Assembly: GCA_018701215.1 (NCBI GenBank)
Contig: JABIWH010000009.1
Location: 1 to 31,480 of the forward strand
Source: Rhodospirillaceae bacterium
GTDB lineage: Bacteria > Pseudomonadota > Alphaproteobacteria > GCA-2731375
Direction of reading: 5' to 3'
Length of the DNA stretch: 31,480 nt
Shown: in pieces, positions 8,852 through 16,673 of the stretch
How the letters are laid out: each line of letters begins with the position of its first letter
Numbering within the stretch: the first letter of the stretch is position 1
The notes under the pieces: model-generated
Told to the model about the DNA's origin: nothing
The model's input: only the letters and a program-made list of their open reading frames with translations
Databases searched by the model: none
Made by a program: the position numbers and the translations under genes

Positions 8852-10849
8852 ATGGCCGTCGATAGCATCACCCTGGAAATCTTGAAAAACCATTGCCGGG
8901 CCGCCGCCGAGAGCATGGCCTTTACCCTTTACCGTACGGCGCATTCCACCTTCGTCAAAGAGACCGAGGACTTCACCACCGGCCTGACCACGCCGGCGGG
9001 CGAGACCTTTGCCACGCCCACCGATCTGGGCGCAACCTGGTTTGTCGGCCTGAACTACAAGAACGTCATCGACCTGATCCCGCATTATGACGAGGGTGAT
9101 ATCTGCCTGACCAACGATCCCTATTCAGGCTTTGTTTCCACCCATTCTCCGGACATGCATATCTGGAAACCGGTGTTCCATCAGGGCGAGATCGTCTGTT
9201 TCGTGGTCGGCCATATCCACAACACCGATGTCGGCGGCGCGGTGCCGGCCAGTCTGTCGCGGACCCTCTCGGAAGTGCATCAGGAAGGCATTCGTATACC
9301 GCCCGCCAAGATATTGGAGAAGGGCGTGATCAATGACGATGTGCTCTCCATCATGCTGGCCAATGTGCGCATGCCGGAGCAGAACTGGGGCGATCTAAAA
9401 GCCCAAATTGCTGCCATGAACACGGGCGAGCGGCGGGTGCACGAGATGATCGCCAAATTCGGCGTCGAGACTTTCAAGGAAGGCACCGCTGATCTGCTGG
9501 ATTATGCCGAGCGTCAGGCCCGCGCCATTCTGCGCGATTTGCCCGATGGTGAGTACGTCTTCAATGACTACATGGACGAGGACGTGGCCGAGGGCTACCC
9601 CTGCCGCATTGCCCTGAAGATGACCATTGATGGTGATGATCTGCTGTTTGACTTCACGGGCAGCGATCCGCAGATCGAAGGCTCGGTCAATATCCCCACG
9701 GGAGGCGAAGTGCGCCATGTGCTGATGATGATCGGCCTGGTCTACGTGCTCTATTCCCTGGACAAGCGTCTTTTCCTGAATGCCGGGATCGCCCGGATCT
9801 GCCGCTGTATCCTGCCCTCGGGCAGCATCGTCAATCCGGACTTTCCCGCCGCCGTCGGCCTGCGCACCCTTTCGGTGCAACGCCTGCAGGCGATTATCTT
9901 CGGCGCCTTTGTCCAGGCCGCGCCCGACCGCATGCCGGCCAGCCCGGCCAGCGGCGGGCCGATCATGAACGTCAACGCCATCGACAATCTGACGGGCCGC
10001 CGGGTGGTCGCCTCGATCGATCCCATCACGGGAGGTTCGGGCGGCATGCCCTGGGGCGACGGCACCGAGGGTTCGGGCGCCAATTCGGCTTTTCTGAAAA
10101 ACACCCCGGTGGAGATCAACGAAGCGGAAGTGCCGATCCGCATCCTGCGCTATGGCCTGGCAGCGGATTCAGGCGGGCCCGGCAAGTTCCGGGGCGGCAT
10201 GGCCACGGCCTTGCATTTTCGCGCCGGCGCGCCCAATACCCGCGTTACCGCCCGCAACCGTGACCGCACGCGCTTTACCTCATGGGGTGTGCTGGGGGGA
10301 CGGTCCGGCGCCGCTTCGGTGTTCCTGCTTAATCCGGGTGCTCCAACCGAGGTCAACCTGGGCAACACCGATATCCTGAGCATCGATCCCGGCGACGAGA
10401 TCCTGGTCATCAGCGGCGGCGCGGGCGGCTGGGGCGACCCGTTGACGCGGGATGCGGGCGCGGTCTTGTTGGATGTGCGGCGCGGCTTTGTCTCGACGGT
10501 GGCGGCGCGGCGGGATTATGGCGTGATCATCGCCGGCGGCGGATTGGACGAGGCGGCCACCGCCAAGCTCCGCGCGGCGCGCGCGGCGGAGGGCTATGAC
10601 GGCTTTTTCGACTATGGCAGCGGCCGCATTGAATTCGAACACTTGTGGACCGAGGCGAATTACGCCGCCCTGACCGAGTTGCTACAGGAGCTGCCGGTGC
10701 ATTGGCGTTTTTTCGTCAAACACCGGGTGTTCGAGGCCATGGAAGCGTTGGCGGAAAACGAGCGGAATGGTGATGGCGGGGAGGTTCGCGCCATCTTTGC
10801 CGATGTCATCACCCGCTATCCGCAACTAGGTTTGGTGGCCGGAAATTGA
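8852..10849 (+). CDS. Hydantoinase/oxoprolinase family protein, subunit B, with C-terminal extension
   Basis: A 665-residue HyuB-family subunit, partner of the HyuA protein just upstream (gap of 3 bases; GGAGG overlaps the end of hyuA). Core motifs are LEILKNHCRAAAESMAFTLY at the start, DICLTNDPYSGFVSTHSPDM, GHIHNTDVGGAVPASLS, a Gly-rich SGGPIMNVNAI, GGSGGMPWGDGTEGSGAN, and LRYGLAADSGGPGKFRGGMA, ending the usual core at GGAGGWGDP. Typical HyuB proteins are about 520-590 residues; here about 75-90 extra residues follow, beginning near EGYDGFFDYGSGRIEF and rich in acidic and aromatic residues. The extension has no recognisable motif and may be an accessory helical tail or a subunit-binding element. 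The A/B pair likely acts as an ATP-dependent amidase or carboxylase on a cyclic amide or ketone; which one is unresolved. Confidence 0.92.
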   Translation: MAVDSITLEILKNHCRAAAESMAFTLYRTAHSTFVKETEDFTTGLTTPAGETFATPTDLGATWFVGLNYKNVIDLIPHYDEGDICLTNDPYSGFVSTHSPDMHIWKPVFHQGEIVCFVVGHIHNTDVGGAVPASLSRTLSEVHQEGIRIPPAKILEKGVINDDVLSIMLANVRMPEQNWGDLKAQIAAMNTGERRVHEMIAKFGVETFKEGTADLLDYAERQARAILRDLPDGEYVFNDYMDEDVAEGYPCRIALKMTIDGDDLLFDFTGSDPQIEGSVNIPTGGEVRHVLMMIGLVYVLYSLDKRLFLNAGIARICRCILPSGSIVNPDFPAAVGLRTLSVQRLQAIIFGAFVQAAPDRMPASPASGGPIMNVNAIDNLTGRRVVASIDPITGGSGGMPWGDGTEGSGANSAFLKNTPVEINEAEVPIRILRYGLAADSGGPGKFRGGMATALHFRAGAPNTRVTARNRDRTRFTSWGVLGGRSGAASVFLLNPGAPTEVNLGNTDILSIDPGDEILVISGGAGGWGDPLTRDAGAVLLDVRRGFVSTVAARRDYGVIIAGGGLDEAATAKLRAARAAEGYDGFFDYGSGRIEFEHLWTEANYAALTELLQELPVHWRFFVKHRVFEAMEALAENERNGDGGEVRAIFADVITRYPQLGLVAGN

Positions 10850-10926
10850 CGTTGTAAATCAAGGTTTTAGAAAAAATATAGCGGGCAGCCCTAGCAAATT
10901 TCGCTGATTTTGCTATGCTGCGCCAC

Positions 10927-11067
10927 CGGATCATCTTTTCATCATTACTGGGCTCGATGATCCGCTTGCCAATCCGCCGGTGTATGACTGGTGTTTGATA
11001 GGCCCGTGCATGTACCCCGACCGCGCCGCAAAGATGCCGCGGTCTTGAGCTGCGCTCATGGGTGAGC
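10927..11067 (+). promoter_or_regulatory. Hairpin-rich leader upstream of the methyltransferase gene
   Basis: The 10850-11118 spacer contains several exact inverted repeats: CGGATCATC (10927-10935) with GATGATCCG (10956-10964), GACCGCG (11019-11025) with CGCGGTC (11038-11044), and three short blocks in series, TGAGC (11046-11050), GCTCA (11054-11058) and TGAGC (11063-11067). The middle block can pair with either neighbour but not both, a layout that could switch. No known riboswitch class is recognised. A regulatory role is inference from base pairing only. Confidence 0.35.
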
Positions 11068-11124
11068 CCAAAAGTCTATAAACGAGATAATGTAGTATCC
11101 GCTACAGGGAGCTCTATTGTGTCT

Positions 11125-12138
11125 ATGAATACGGCTGAGACTGCCGAAGACATTTCGAAAATCGCATTTGGTTTCATGGCGTCGAAGTCACTTTTTGCCG
11201 CCCTTCATGTCGACCTCTTTTCCCACCTTTCGAAAAACCCCAAGACCGAGCCGGAGTTGGCCAAAGCCGCCGGCATACCCGTCAACCGCATCACCACCCT
11301 GACCCGGGCCCTGCGTAGCCTGGGCCTGCTGGTGCGGGAGGACGGCAAGCTGGCCAACGCGCCGGCCTCCGAATTCTTTTTGGTCAAGGGCGCGAAGTAC
11401 GATTTCGGCGATTATCTGCGTTATCAGATCGATGGCCAGATGTATCCGGTGCTGGATCAGCTGAACGATGCCATGGACGGCAACCTGGATCCCGAAGCGA
11501 TCGAATCTTATGCCAACTGGATGTCCGACCCGGAACAGGCGCGGATCTATTCCAAGGCACAGCACGCGGGCTCTCTTGGCCCCGGCATGACCATCGCCGG
11601 GCTGGTTGATCTCGATGATGCCCGCACTCTGTTGGATGTGGGCGGCGGCACCGGCGCGATGACCATCAGCCTGTGCAAGGCCAACCCGGAACTGAACGCC
11701 ACTATCGTGGATTTTCCCAATGTCTCGGAAATTGGTTGGGAGTATATCTCCGAGGCCGGCCTGGTGGACCGGGTGCGTTATATCCCGGCCAATGCCCTCG
11801 AATGTGAATGGCCAACAGAACGCTGCGCCGTACTGATGTCGTATCTCTTTTCCGGCGTGCCGGAGGATGCCATCCAGCCATTGATCGAGGACGCCTTCAA
11901 GACCCTGCGTCCCGGCGGCACCCTGATGGTGCATGACTTCATGGTCGATGCAGAAAAGGCGGAGCCGCAATTGGCGGCGCTGTGGCACTTGCAGCACATG
12001 GCGTTCACGCCCGAAGCCGCCTCCATGACGGCCGCGCGCATCGCCAAGGCGATGGAAGCGGCGGGCTTTGTCGACCCCACGGACGCCGAGGTTGTCCCTG
12101 GCATGACCCGCATCGTATACGCCCGCAAACCTGGTTGA
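11125..12138 (+). CDS. Class-I SAM-dependent methyltransferase (O-methyltransferase family 2 type)
   Basis: About 337 residues from the ATG at 11125. The N-terminal half is a winged-helix dimerisation domain (FGFMASKSLFAALHVDLFSH and the R-I-T-T-L-T-R-A-L-R-S-L-G-L-L-V recognition region); the C-terminal half is a Rossmann methyltransferase with the SAM motif LLDVGGGTGAM, the acidic ribose contact IVDFPNV, and LRPGGTLMVHDFMVD. This architecture is that of hydroxyneurosporene, acetylserotonin and antibiotic O-methyltransferases. The usual catalytic His of the L-H-D-W motif is not present: the matching segment reads SYLFSGVPED. Starts compete: GTG at 11119 has GGGAG 7 bases upstream, ATG at 11125 has it at 13, and the GTG at 11062 would add an unconserved leader. 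It is convergent with the gene at 12144. The methyl acceptor is unknown. Confidence 0.8.
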   Translation: MNTAETAEDISKIAFGFMASKSLFAALHVDLFSHLSKNPKTEPELAKAAGIPVNRITTLTRALRSLGLLVREDGKLANAPASEFFLVKGAKYDFGDYLRYQIDGQMYPVLDQLNDAMDGNLDPEAIESYANWMSDPEQARIYSKAQHAGSLGPGMTIAGLVDLDDARTLLDVGGGTGAMTISLCKANPELNATIVDFPNVSEIGWEYISEAGLVDRVRYIPANALECEWPTERCAVLMSYLFSGVPEDAIQPLIEDAFKTLRPGGTLMVHDFMVDAEKAEPQLAALWHLQHMAFTPEAASMTAARIAKAMEAAGFVDPTDAEVVPGMTRIVYARKPG

Positions 12139-12143
12139 GGAGC

Positions 12144-12902
12144 TTAGATAATCCGCTCCACGGGTACGTTGCGCACGTCCATTTCGTAGTCCAGGCCGGT
12201 GACCGGTGGCCGGGCGTAGTACCAGGTCAGGCCGGACGACGCCGCGCCCCGGCCGATGATCTCCGAGGCAAGAAACGGATGCAGATCATAGACACTGTAG
12301 ACCTGCGTGGTGCCGGCATCGGCCCAGCTTAGATCCAAGGCCGCCATCCGCGCCTCCATGGTGTCCAGCACATGGCGGGCCTTGTCGGTCATGGCATCGG
12401 CAGAGGTCTCGCCCAGGCGCACGATGCGTTCGGCATAGTCGCCGGGACCTTCCGTGGCCTCGCCGGAACCGGCGATGACGAAACTTTTGACATCGTTGTT
12501 GTCCTCGACCTGGGGCACCGTATAGCAAAAGGCCTGGAAAACAGGCTCACTGGGTGCGTTCAGCTCGGGACAGACATTGGAGCGCGCCACGGGGTTCTCG
12601 TCATTCTTGAAAATGCCCCAACGCTCCAACGTGCCCACATAAACCCGGTTAAAGGCGATGAAACCCGCGTCATCGAACGGCGCCGGCGAGCGTAGTTCAC
12701 AGGCGCAAAACGAGGTAAAGGGCCGGCCCATGGCGGTCAAATGCGCCTCGATGGCCTGAAAACCCTCGGCAATGGGGCGGGGCCTGGCAAAGCGTACCCG
12801 TTCGATGGCAAAGCCCGGAAGTGCCGCAACACCCGCCGAATATTGAAAGGGCCCGCGCACATAGCGATAACCGCCTGGTTCAAAATCCGCTGTTTCCATC
12901 AT
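12144..12902 (-). CDS. RidA/CnbZ-like protein of uncertain activity
   Basis: About 252 residues from the ATG at 12902, chosen because AGGGAG lies 10 bases upstream and the longer frame adds a non-conserved leader. The sequence has family-like conserved blocks: GGYRYVRGPFQYSAGVAALP, FCACELRSPAPF, ENPVARSNVCPEL, SFVIAGSGEATEG, and a C-terminal TQVYSVYDLHPFL with WYYARPPVTGLDYEMDVR. The C-terminal pattern (Val-Tyr...Asp-Leu-His and a closing acidic strand) recalls RidA/YjgF proteins, which hydrolyse reactive enamines or imines. From memory, proteins of this type are sometimes listed as 2-amino-5-chloromuconate deaminase CnbZ-like, but I cannot verify that and the experimental link is weak. No aromatic-ring degradation gene is adjacent. 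It is divergent from the thiolase-like gene at 13117, with 214 bases between the two starts. Confidence 0.6.
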   Translation of the reverse strand: MMETADFEPGGYRYVRGPFQYSAGVAALPGFAIERVRFARPRPIAEGFQAIEAHLTAMGRPFTSFCACELRSPAPFDDAGFIAFNRVYVGTLERWGIFKNDENPVARSNVCPELNAPSEPVFQAFCYTVPQVEDNNDVKSFVIAGSGEATEGPGDYAERIVRLGETSADAMTDKARHVLDTMEARMAALDLSWADAGTTQVYSVYDLHPFLASEIIGRGAASSGLTWYYARPPVTGLDYEMDVRNVPVERII

Positions 12903-13116
12903 GGTCCGTAATCTCCCTGAAAATGTTGCTGGCACGCTACACCATCCTCCGGCGGGGCGACAAGCCGCCATGGGCTAGCAAAAATGGGCATTTCGGATTC
13001 GCGGAAGAATTCGAATGGATGTTAGAATAATGACCAGGAACGAATTTGTGGGTTTTGGGGAGGTGGTATCCGGTGCGAGTGATTTTGTTGCGAAGTGCCT
13101 TGGTCGGGGGGCGCCT

Positions 13117-14301
13117 ATGAGCGCGCGCAGTATCAGAGGCAAGGTCGCCATCGCCGGCATTGGCGAGAGCACCTATTACAAACACGGGCAATCGCCGGAT
13201 GCGGAATTGGTTCTGTTGCTGCAGGCTATTCTGCGGGCGGCGGAGGATGCGGGCATTGAGCCGCACGAGATCGACGGTTTCGCCTCCTATTCCAACGACC
13301 GCAATGATCCCTCCCGCATCGCGGCGGCGCTGGGCATCCCTGATCTGCGTTTCTCCAACATGCATTGGGGCGGCGGCGGCGGCGGTGTCGCGGCGGCGGT
13401 GGCCAATGGCGCGGCGGCGGTGGCCGAGGGCTATGCCGATTGCGTCGTGGTCTTCCGGGCCTTGGCGCAAGGGCAGTTCCGCCGTTTCGGCCAGGGCGCG
13501 CCGGACCCGACGGTTTCGGGCGATGCTGCCTATATGTCGCCCTATGGGGTGATGTCGCCGTCGCAAAAGTACGCCATGCGCGCCACCCGCTTCATGCATG
13601 ACTACGGCGTTCACCGTGATGTGCTGAAGGCCATTGCCATGACCTCGTACCAACATGCGCAAAACAATCCCCGCGCCGTGATGCATGGCCGGCCCCTGGA
13701 TGCGGAGACTTATGACGACAGCCGCTGGATTGTCGAGCCGGTGAACCGGCTGTTCGATTGCTGCCAGGAAAACGACGGCGCCGCCGCGCTGATTTTGGTC
13801 TCGGCGGAGCGGGCCAAGGACCTGAAGCAAAAACCGGTCTATCTATTGGGTGCCGCGCAAGGGTCGGATCATCGTTGCGGCGCGCCGGTAATGAACGCCT
13901 CCAATTTCCGCTCGTCATCCTTCGCCACCGTGGCGCCGCGCCTGTACCAGACGGCGGGCGTGACGGCGGCTGATATCGATGTGCTGCAAAGCTACGAGAA
14001 CTTCACCACCGGTGTCATGATGGCCGTGGTCGAACACGGCTTTTGCGCGCCCGAGGAATGCAACGAGTTCTTCACTTTGGAGAATTTGGCGGCACCCGAC
14101 GGCAAGATGCCGCTGAATACCTCCGGCGGTAATCTGGCGGAATGCTACATGCATGGCCTTGGCCTGCAATTGGAGGCGGTGCGTCAGTTGCGCGGCCAGT
14201 CCTGCAACCAGGTCGAAGGCGCCAAGCTGGCAATGAATATCGCCGGCCCCATGGTCACCCCGGTCAGTAGTCTGATCATGGGCTCAGAGGAGACGCTGTA
14301 A
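13117..14301 (+). CDS. Thiolase-like protein (degenerate, SCP2-thiolase/lipid-transfer type)
   Basis: A 394-residue member of the thiolase superfamily. The fold is shown by VAIAGIGESTYYKHG at the N-terminus, the oxyanion-type QSYENFTTGVM, and the C-terminal NTSGGNLAECYMHGLGL with the conserved His (H346). The nucleophilic Cys is absent: the corresponding segment is NMHWGGGGGGVAAAVANGA (about 81-99), with six glycines encoded by a GGC run. Degenerate thiolases of this kind work together with DUF35 proteins, and in steroid and aromatic side-chain pathways (Ltp2-type aldolases with DUF35 partners) the pair catalyses retro-aldol cleavage of a hydroxyacyl-CoA. The DUF35 gene follows with a one-base overlap (TAATG), supporting that reading. 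I used ATG 13117, preceded by GGGGGG; the upstream frame to 13015 is not conserved. The substrate is unknown. Confidence 0.85.
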   Translation: MSARSIRGKVAIAGIGESTYYKHGQSPDAELVLLLQAILRAAEDAGIEPHEIDGFASYSNDRNDPSRIAAALGIPDLRFSNMHWGGGGGGVAAAVANGAAAVAEGYADCVVVFRALAQGQFRRFGQGAPDPTVSGDAAYMSPYGVMSPSQKYAMRATRFMHDYGVHRDVLKAIAMTSYQHAQNNPRAVMHGRPLDAETYDDSRWIVEPVNRLFDCCQENDGAAALILVSAERAKDLKQKPVYLLGAAQGSDHRCGAPVMNASNFRSSSFATVAPRLYQTAGVTAADIDVLQSYENFTTGVMMAVVEHGFCAPEECNEFFTLENLAAPDGKMPLNTSGGNLAECYMHGLGLQLEAVRQLRGQSCNQVEGAKLAMNIAGPMVTPVSSLIMGSEETL

Positions 14302-14744
14302 TGAGTGAGACATATTTACCCGCCGGCATGCCGGCGCCCGTACCCTCAGCGGATGGCCTGGATGTACCCTATTGGGAGGGTACCAGGCGCGGCGAATTAT
14401 GGGTGCAGCAATGCGGCAGCTGCGGCAACTGGCAATGGGGCCCGGAATGGCTGTGCCACAAATGCACTTCTTTCGAAATAAAATGGGTGCAGGTCGAAGG
14501 CAGCGGTGTGATCTATTCTTGGGAGCGGCCCTGGCATCCGGTGCACCCGGCCCTGAAGGGACGCGGCGCCTATACGGTGGTGCTGGTGGAACTGCCGCAG
14601 GCGGGCAATATCCGCATGATCGGCAATCTGCTGGGACCGGACGACCAAGAAGTGGTCATCGGCGGGGAGGTCGAGGCGGTGTTCGAAGCCCATGACGACG
14701 CCGACACGCCATATACCTTGGTGCAATGGAGACCGAAGACTTAA
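14301..14744 (+). CDS. DUF35 zinc-ribbon/OB-fold protein
   Basis: A 147-residue protein with an N-terminal helix, a rubredoxin-like zinc ribbon with cysteines C38, C41, C52 and C55 (QQCGSCGNW and LCHKCTSF), and a C-terminal OB-fold strand region (GVIYSWERPWHPVH, YTVVLVELPQ, GGEVEAVFE). DUF35 proteins bind acyl-CoA and are obligate partners of non-canonical thiolases such as HMG-CoA-related acyltransferases and steroid aldolases. The start codon overlaps the stop of the upstream thiolase-like gene by one base, so translation is probably coupled and the products probably form one complex. The family also includes lone members, but here the pairing is textbook. The downstream amidohydrolase begins 29 bases after the stop, suggesting a three-gene operon. 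Confidence 0.92.
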   Translation: MSETYLPAGMPAPVPSADGLDVPYWEGTRRGELWVQQCGSCGNWQWGPEWLCHKCTSFEIKWVQVEGSGVIYSWERPWHPVHPALKGRGAYTVVLVELPQAGNIRMIGNLLGPDDQEVVIGGEVEAVFEAHDDADTPYTLVQWRPKT

Positions 14745-14773
14745 CGTATATAAATGGGGAAATGGGGACCAAT

Positions 14774-15985
14774 ATGAGCGAGCAAGTACAAGTCGACGAC
14801 GCCAATCAATGGCGTATGGAAACACCGGGTACGCCGGGCTGGCCGCGTACGGCGCATCCGGATGATCCTGATAAATATCTGATGGTTTCGGCGGATACGC
14901 ATGCCAACGAGCCCGCCGATCTTTGGGCCACGCGGATCGAGGCCAAGTATAAGGACCGCATCCCTCATGTCCGCATAGATGAAAAGGGCGATCGGTGGAG
15001 CGTGGTGGAAGGCAACCGCCCGACTAAGATCCGCATCGCCGCCATGGCCGGTCAGGATCAGGAACGTAACGGTGCCGGCGCCACCATTCAGGGCCGCGCA
15101 GCTGATCACAAACGTGACGGCATCGATGCCGAGATCATTTTTCCCAACAAGGGCCTGGCCATGTGGGCCACCCCGGACCCGGAATTGGCCATGGCGCAAT
15201 GCCGGATCTGGAATGATTGGGCCTGGGAATTCTATGGTCCCCACAACGACACCATGTCGCCCATGGCCTGCCTGGCGACCGGTGATCTGCCCGGTACCAT
15301 GGCCGAGATCGAACGCACGGCAAAGATGGGTTTCCGCGGTCTGACCATGCCGTGCAAGCCGATTTATGGCAGCCACGACGTGGATGACCCGAACTATAAC
15401 CTGCCCTTGTACGATCCCATGTGGGCCTTGATCGAGGAAACAGGTCTGCCGATCACCTTTCATATTTCCACTGGCCGGGATCCCCGCGCCTCGAAAGGCA
15501 ACGGCGGCGCGGTAATCAACTACGTCTCCCATTCCTTGAGCCCGACCATCGAGCCCATGGCCAATCTCTGCGGCTCTGGTGTGTTGGAGCGCTTCCCAAA
15601 ACTGCAATTCGCCCTGATCGAATGCGGTATCGGCTGGATACCCTGGGCGCTCGAAGCCATGGACGAGGCCTACCGCAAGCATCATTTCTGGGTGCGCCCG
15701 AAGCTACAGGGCCTGCCCAGCGACTATTTCAAGGCCCATGGCGCGGCGGCCTTTCAGGAAGATCCGGTGGGGCTAGCATTGGTTGAAAAATTCGGCTTGG
15801 AGAAAAACTGCCTTTGGGCCAACGACTATCCACACCACGAAGGCACCTGGCCCCATTCCGCCGAAGCCATTGAGCGTACCATGTCGGGTATCTCCGATGG
15901 CACCCGGGCCAAGATCCTGGGCCTGAACGCCAACAAAATGTTCAACTTCAACCTACCGGAGGCACCGAATAAGGCGGTGAATTAG
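14774..15985 (+). CDS. Amidohydrolase family 2 protein (TIM-barrel metal hydrolase/decarboxylase)
   Basis: About 403 residues from the ATG at 14774 (GGGGA 5 bases upstream; the frame also opens at 14726 and 14762). The family's metal-ligand layout is visible: SADTHANEPADLW with D41 and H43, ITFHISTG holding the middle-strand histidine, ECGIGWIPWALEAMDEAY, and WANDYPHHEGTWPHS with the catalytic Asp near the C-terminus. Proteins of this family are zinc-dependent hydrolases or non-oxidative decarboxylases (for example ACMSD and gamma-resorcylate decarboxylase), acting on ring or chain substrates. The closest pattern is the broad group with the E-P and G-T-W-P-x-S motifs whose substrates are mostly unknown. 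It follows the thiolase-DUF35 pair, so it could open or decarboxylate a side-chain intermediate in the same pathway; that is inference. Confidence 0.87.
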   Translation: MSEQVQVDDANQWRMETPGTPGWPRTAHPDDPDKYLMVSADTHANEPADLWATRIEAKYKDRIPHVRIDEKGDRWSVVEGNRPTKIRIAAMAGQDQERNGAGATIQGRAADHKRDGIDAEIIFPNKGLAMWATPDPELAMAQCRIWNDWAWEFYGPHNDTMSPMACLATGDLPGTMAEIERTAKMGFRGLTMPCKPIYGSHDVDDPNYNLPLYDPMWALIEETGLPITFHISTGRDPRASKGNGGAVINYVSHSLSPTIEPMANLCGSGVLERFPKLQFALIECGIGWIPWALEAMDEAYRKHHFWVRPKLQGLPSDYFKAHGAAAFQEDPVGLALVEKFGLEKNCLWANDYPHHEGTWPHSAEAIERTMSGISDGTRAKILGLNANKMFNFNLPEAPNKAVN

Positions 15986-15994
15986 CGGGCTGCC

Positions 15995-16030
15995 TTGAAT
16001 TTTACGGAAATATGTCATATATGATATAAA
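15995..16030 (+). promoter_or_regulatory. Promoter and palindromic operator of the HigBA-type pair
   Basis: TATGTCATATATGATATA (16011-16028) is an 18-base palindrome with one mismatched pair and a perfect 10-base core TCATATATGA. It overlaps plausible -10 sequences, with TTGAAT (15995-16000) as a candidate -35 about 17-19 bases upstream. An XRE antitoxin bound here would block its own promoter, the usual autoregulation of toxin-antitoxin operons. The palindrome ends only 2 bases before the toxin ATG, so the toxin may be read from a leaderless transcript. Confidence 0.5.
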
Positions 16031-16354
16031 ATGAGTTGGACTGTAGAAACTTTAGGCGTTGTTGTTGATCGGGAGTTAGAGGCGCTACCTCTTGATCAAC
16101 GGGCCAAGTTTTTACGAATAGCCGAACTGATCGAGGCCAATGGTCTTGACCGTGTTCGCGAGCCCTATGTGAAACATCTCGACGGCCCTTTATGGGAAAT
16201 ACGCTTGAGGGGCAGGGACGGAATTTCGCGGGCAATTTATGTCACTGCATCTGGCCGCCGGGTCGTTGTGGTACGGGTCTTTGTTAAGAAAACCCAAAAA
16301 ACGCCGCGCCGAGAATTAAGACTTGCTTTTGAACGGGCGAAGGAGGTGCGATGA
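16031..16354 (+). CDS. Toxin of a HigBA-type toxin-antitoxin pair (Gp49/RelE-like)
   Basis: A 107-residue basic protein of the phage-derived Gp49-like/HigB group in the RelE superfamily, which are ribosome-dependent mRNA-cleaving toxins. The diagnostic region is YVKHLDGPLWEIRLRGRDGI, followed by SRAIYVTASGRRVVVVRVFV and KKTQKTPRRELRLA, i.e. the K-x-L...L-W-E-L/I-R pattern and the conserved K-K-T-x-K-T-P tail with basic residues. The toxin gene precedes the antitoxin, the order typical of HigBA-like modules, and overlaps it by four bases (ATGA at 16351). There is no clear ribosome binding site: GGAAA is 20 bases upstream, and the promoter operator reaches almost to the start codon. It sits between catabolic operons, a common place for such mobile modules. 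Confidence 0.85.
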   Translation: MSWTVETLGVVVDRELEALPLDQRAKFLRIAELIEANGLDRVREPYVKHLDGPLWEIRLRGRDGISRAIYVTASGRRVVVVRVFVKKTQKTPRRELRLAFERAKEVR

Positions 16355-16638
16355 CCAGTATCAGGAAACTGAGCACGAAATGGAAAAAGGACCCTGCCTT
16401 TCAAGCAGAGTACGATGCCCTGGAGGAGGAGTTCGCCCTGGCTTCGGCGTTGATTGAGGCGCGAAGGCATGCGGATCTGACCCAGGAACAACTGGCCGAG
16501 CGGATGAAAACGTCCCAGGCATCCATCGCCAGGTTGGAAGGTGTTAAGGGGAACCCATCCCTGAATACTCTGCGCCGGTACGCCGAAGCTACGGGTACAC
16601 GGCTGAAAATTACCTTCGAGGCAGAGGCCGCAAAATAA
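16351..16638 (+). CDS. XRE-family HTH antitoxin
   Basis: A 95-residue DNA-binding protein whose helix-turn-helix region is LASALIEARRHADLTQEQLA followed by ERMKTSQASIARLEGVKGNP (about residues 30-70). The T-Q-E-Q-L-A and S-Q-A-S-I-A-R-L-E segments are the two HTH helices of the XRE/Cro class. It overlaps the toxin gene by ATGA, so translation is coupled. As a HigA-type antitoxin it should bind the toxin and also repress the operon through the palindrome at 16011-16028. An N-terminal KLSTKWKKDPAFQAEYDALE stretch is predicted helical and probably contacts the toxin. The next gene, an FAD-dependent oxidoreductase, starts 35 bases downstream with its own ribosome binding site; whether it is read from the same transcript is not known. 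Confidence 0.87.
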   Translation: MTSIRKLSTKWKKDPAFQAEYDALEEEFALASALIEARRHADLTQEQLAERMKTSQASIARLEGVKGNPSLNTLRRYAEATGTRLKITFEAEAAK

Positions 16639-16673
16639 TGGTCAATCCAGCCGGGTAAAATCGGGAGAGCGAC

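Noticed and set aside
13015..13116. Extended N-terminus of the thiolase-like protein from base 13015
   Set aside because: No conserved sequence before MSARSIRGKVAIAGIG and a better ribosome binding context at 13117.
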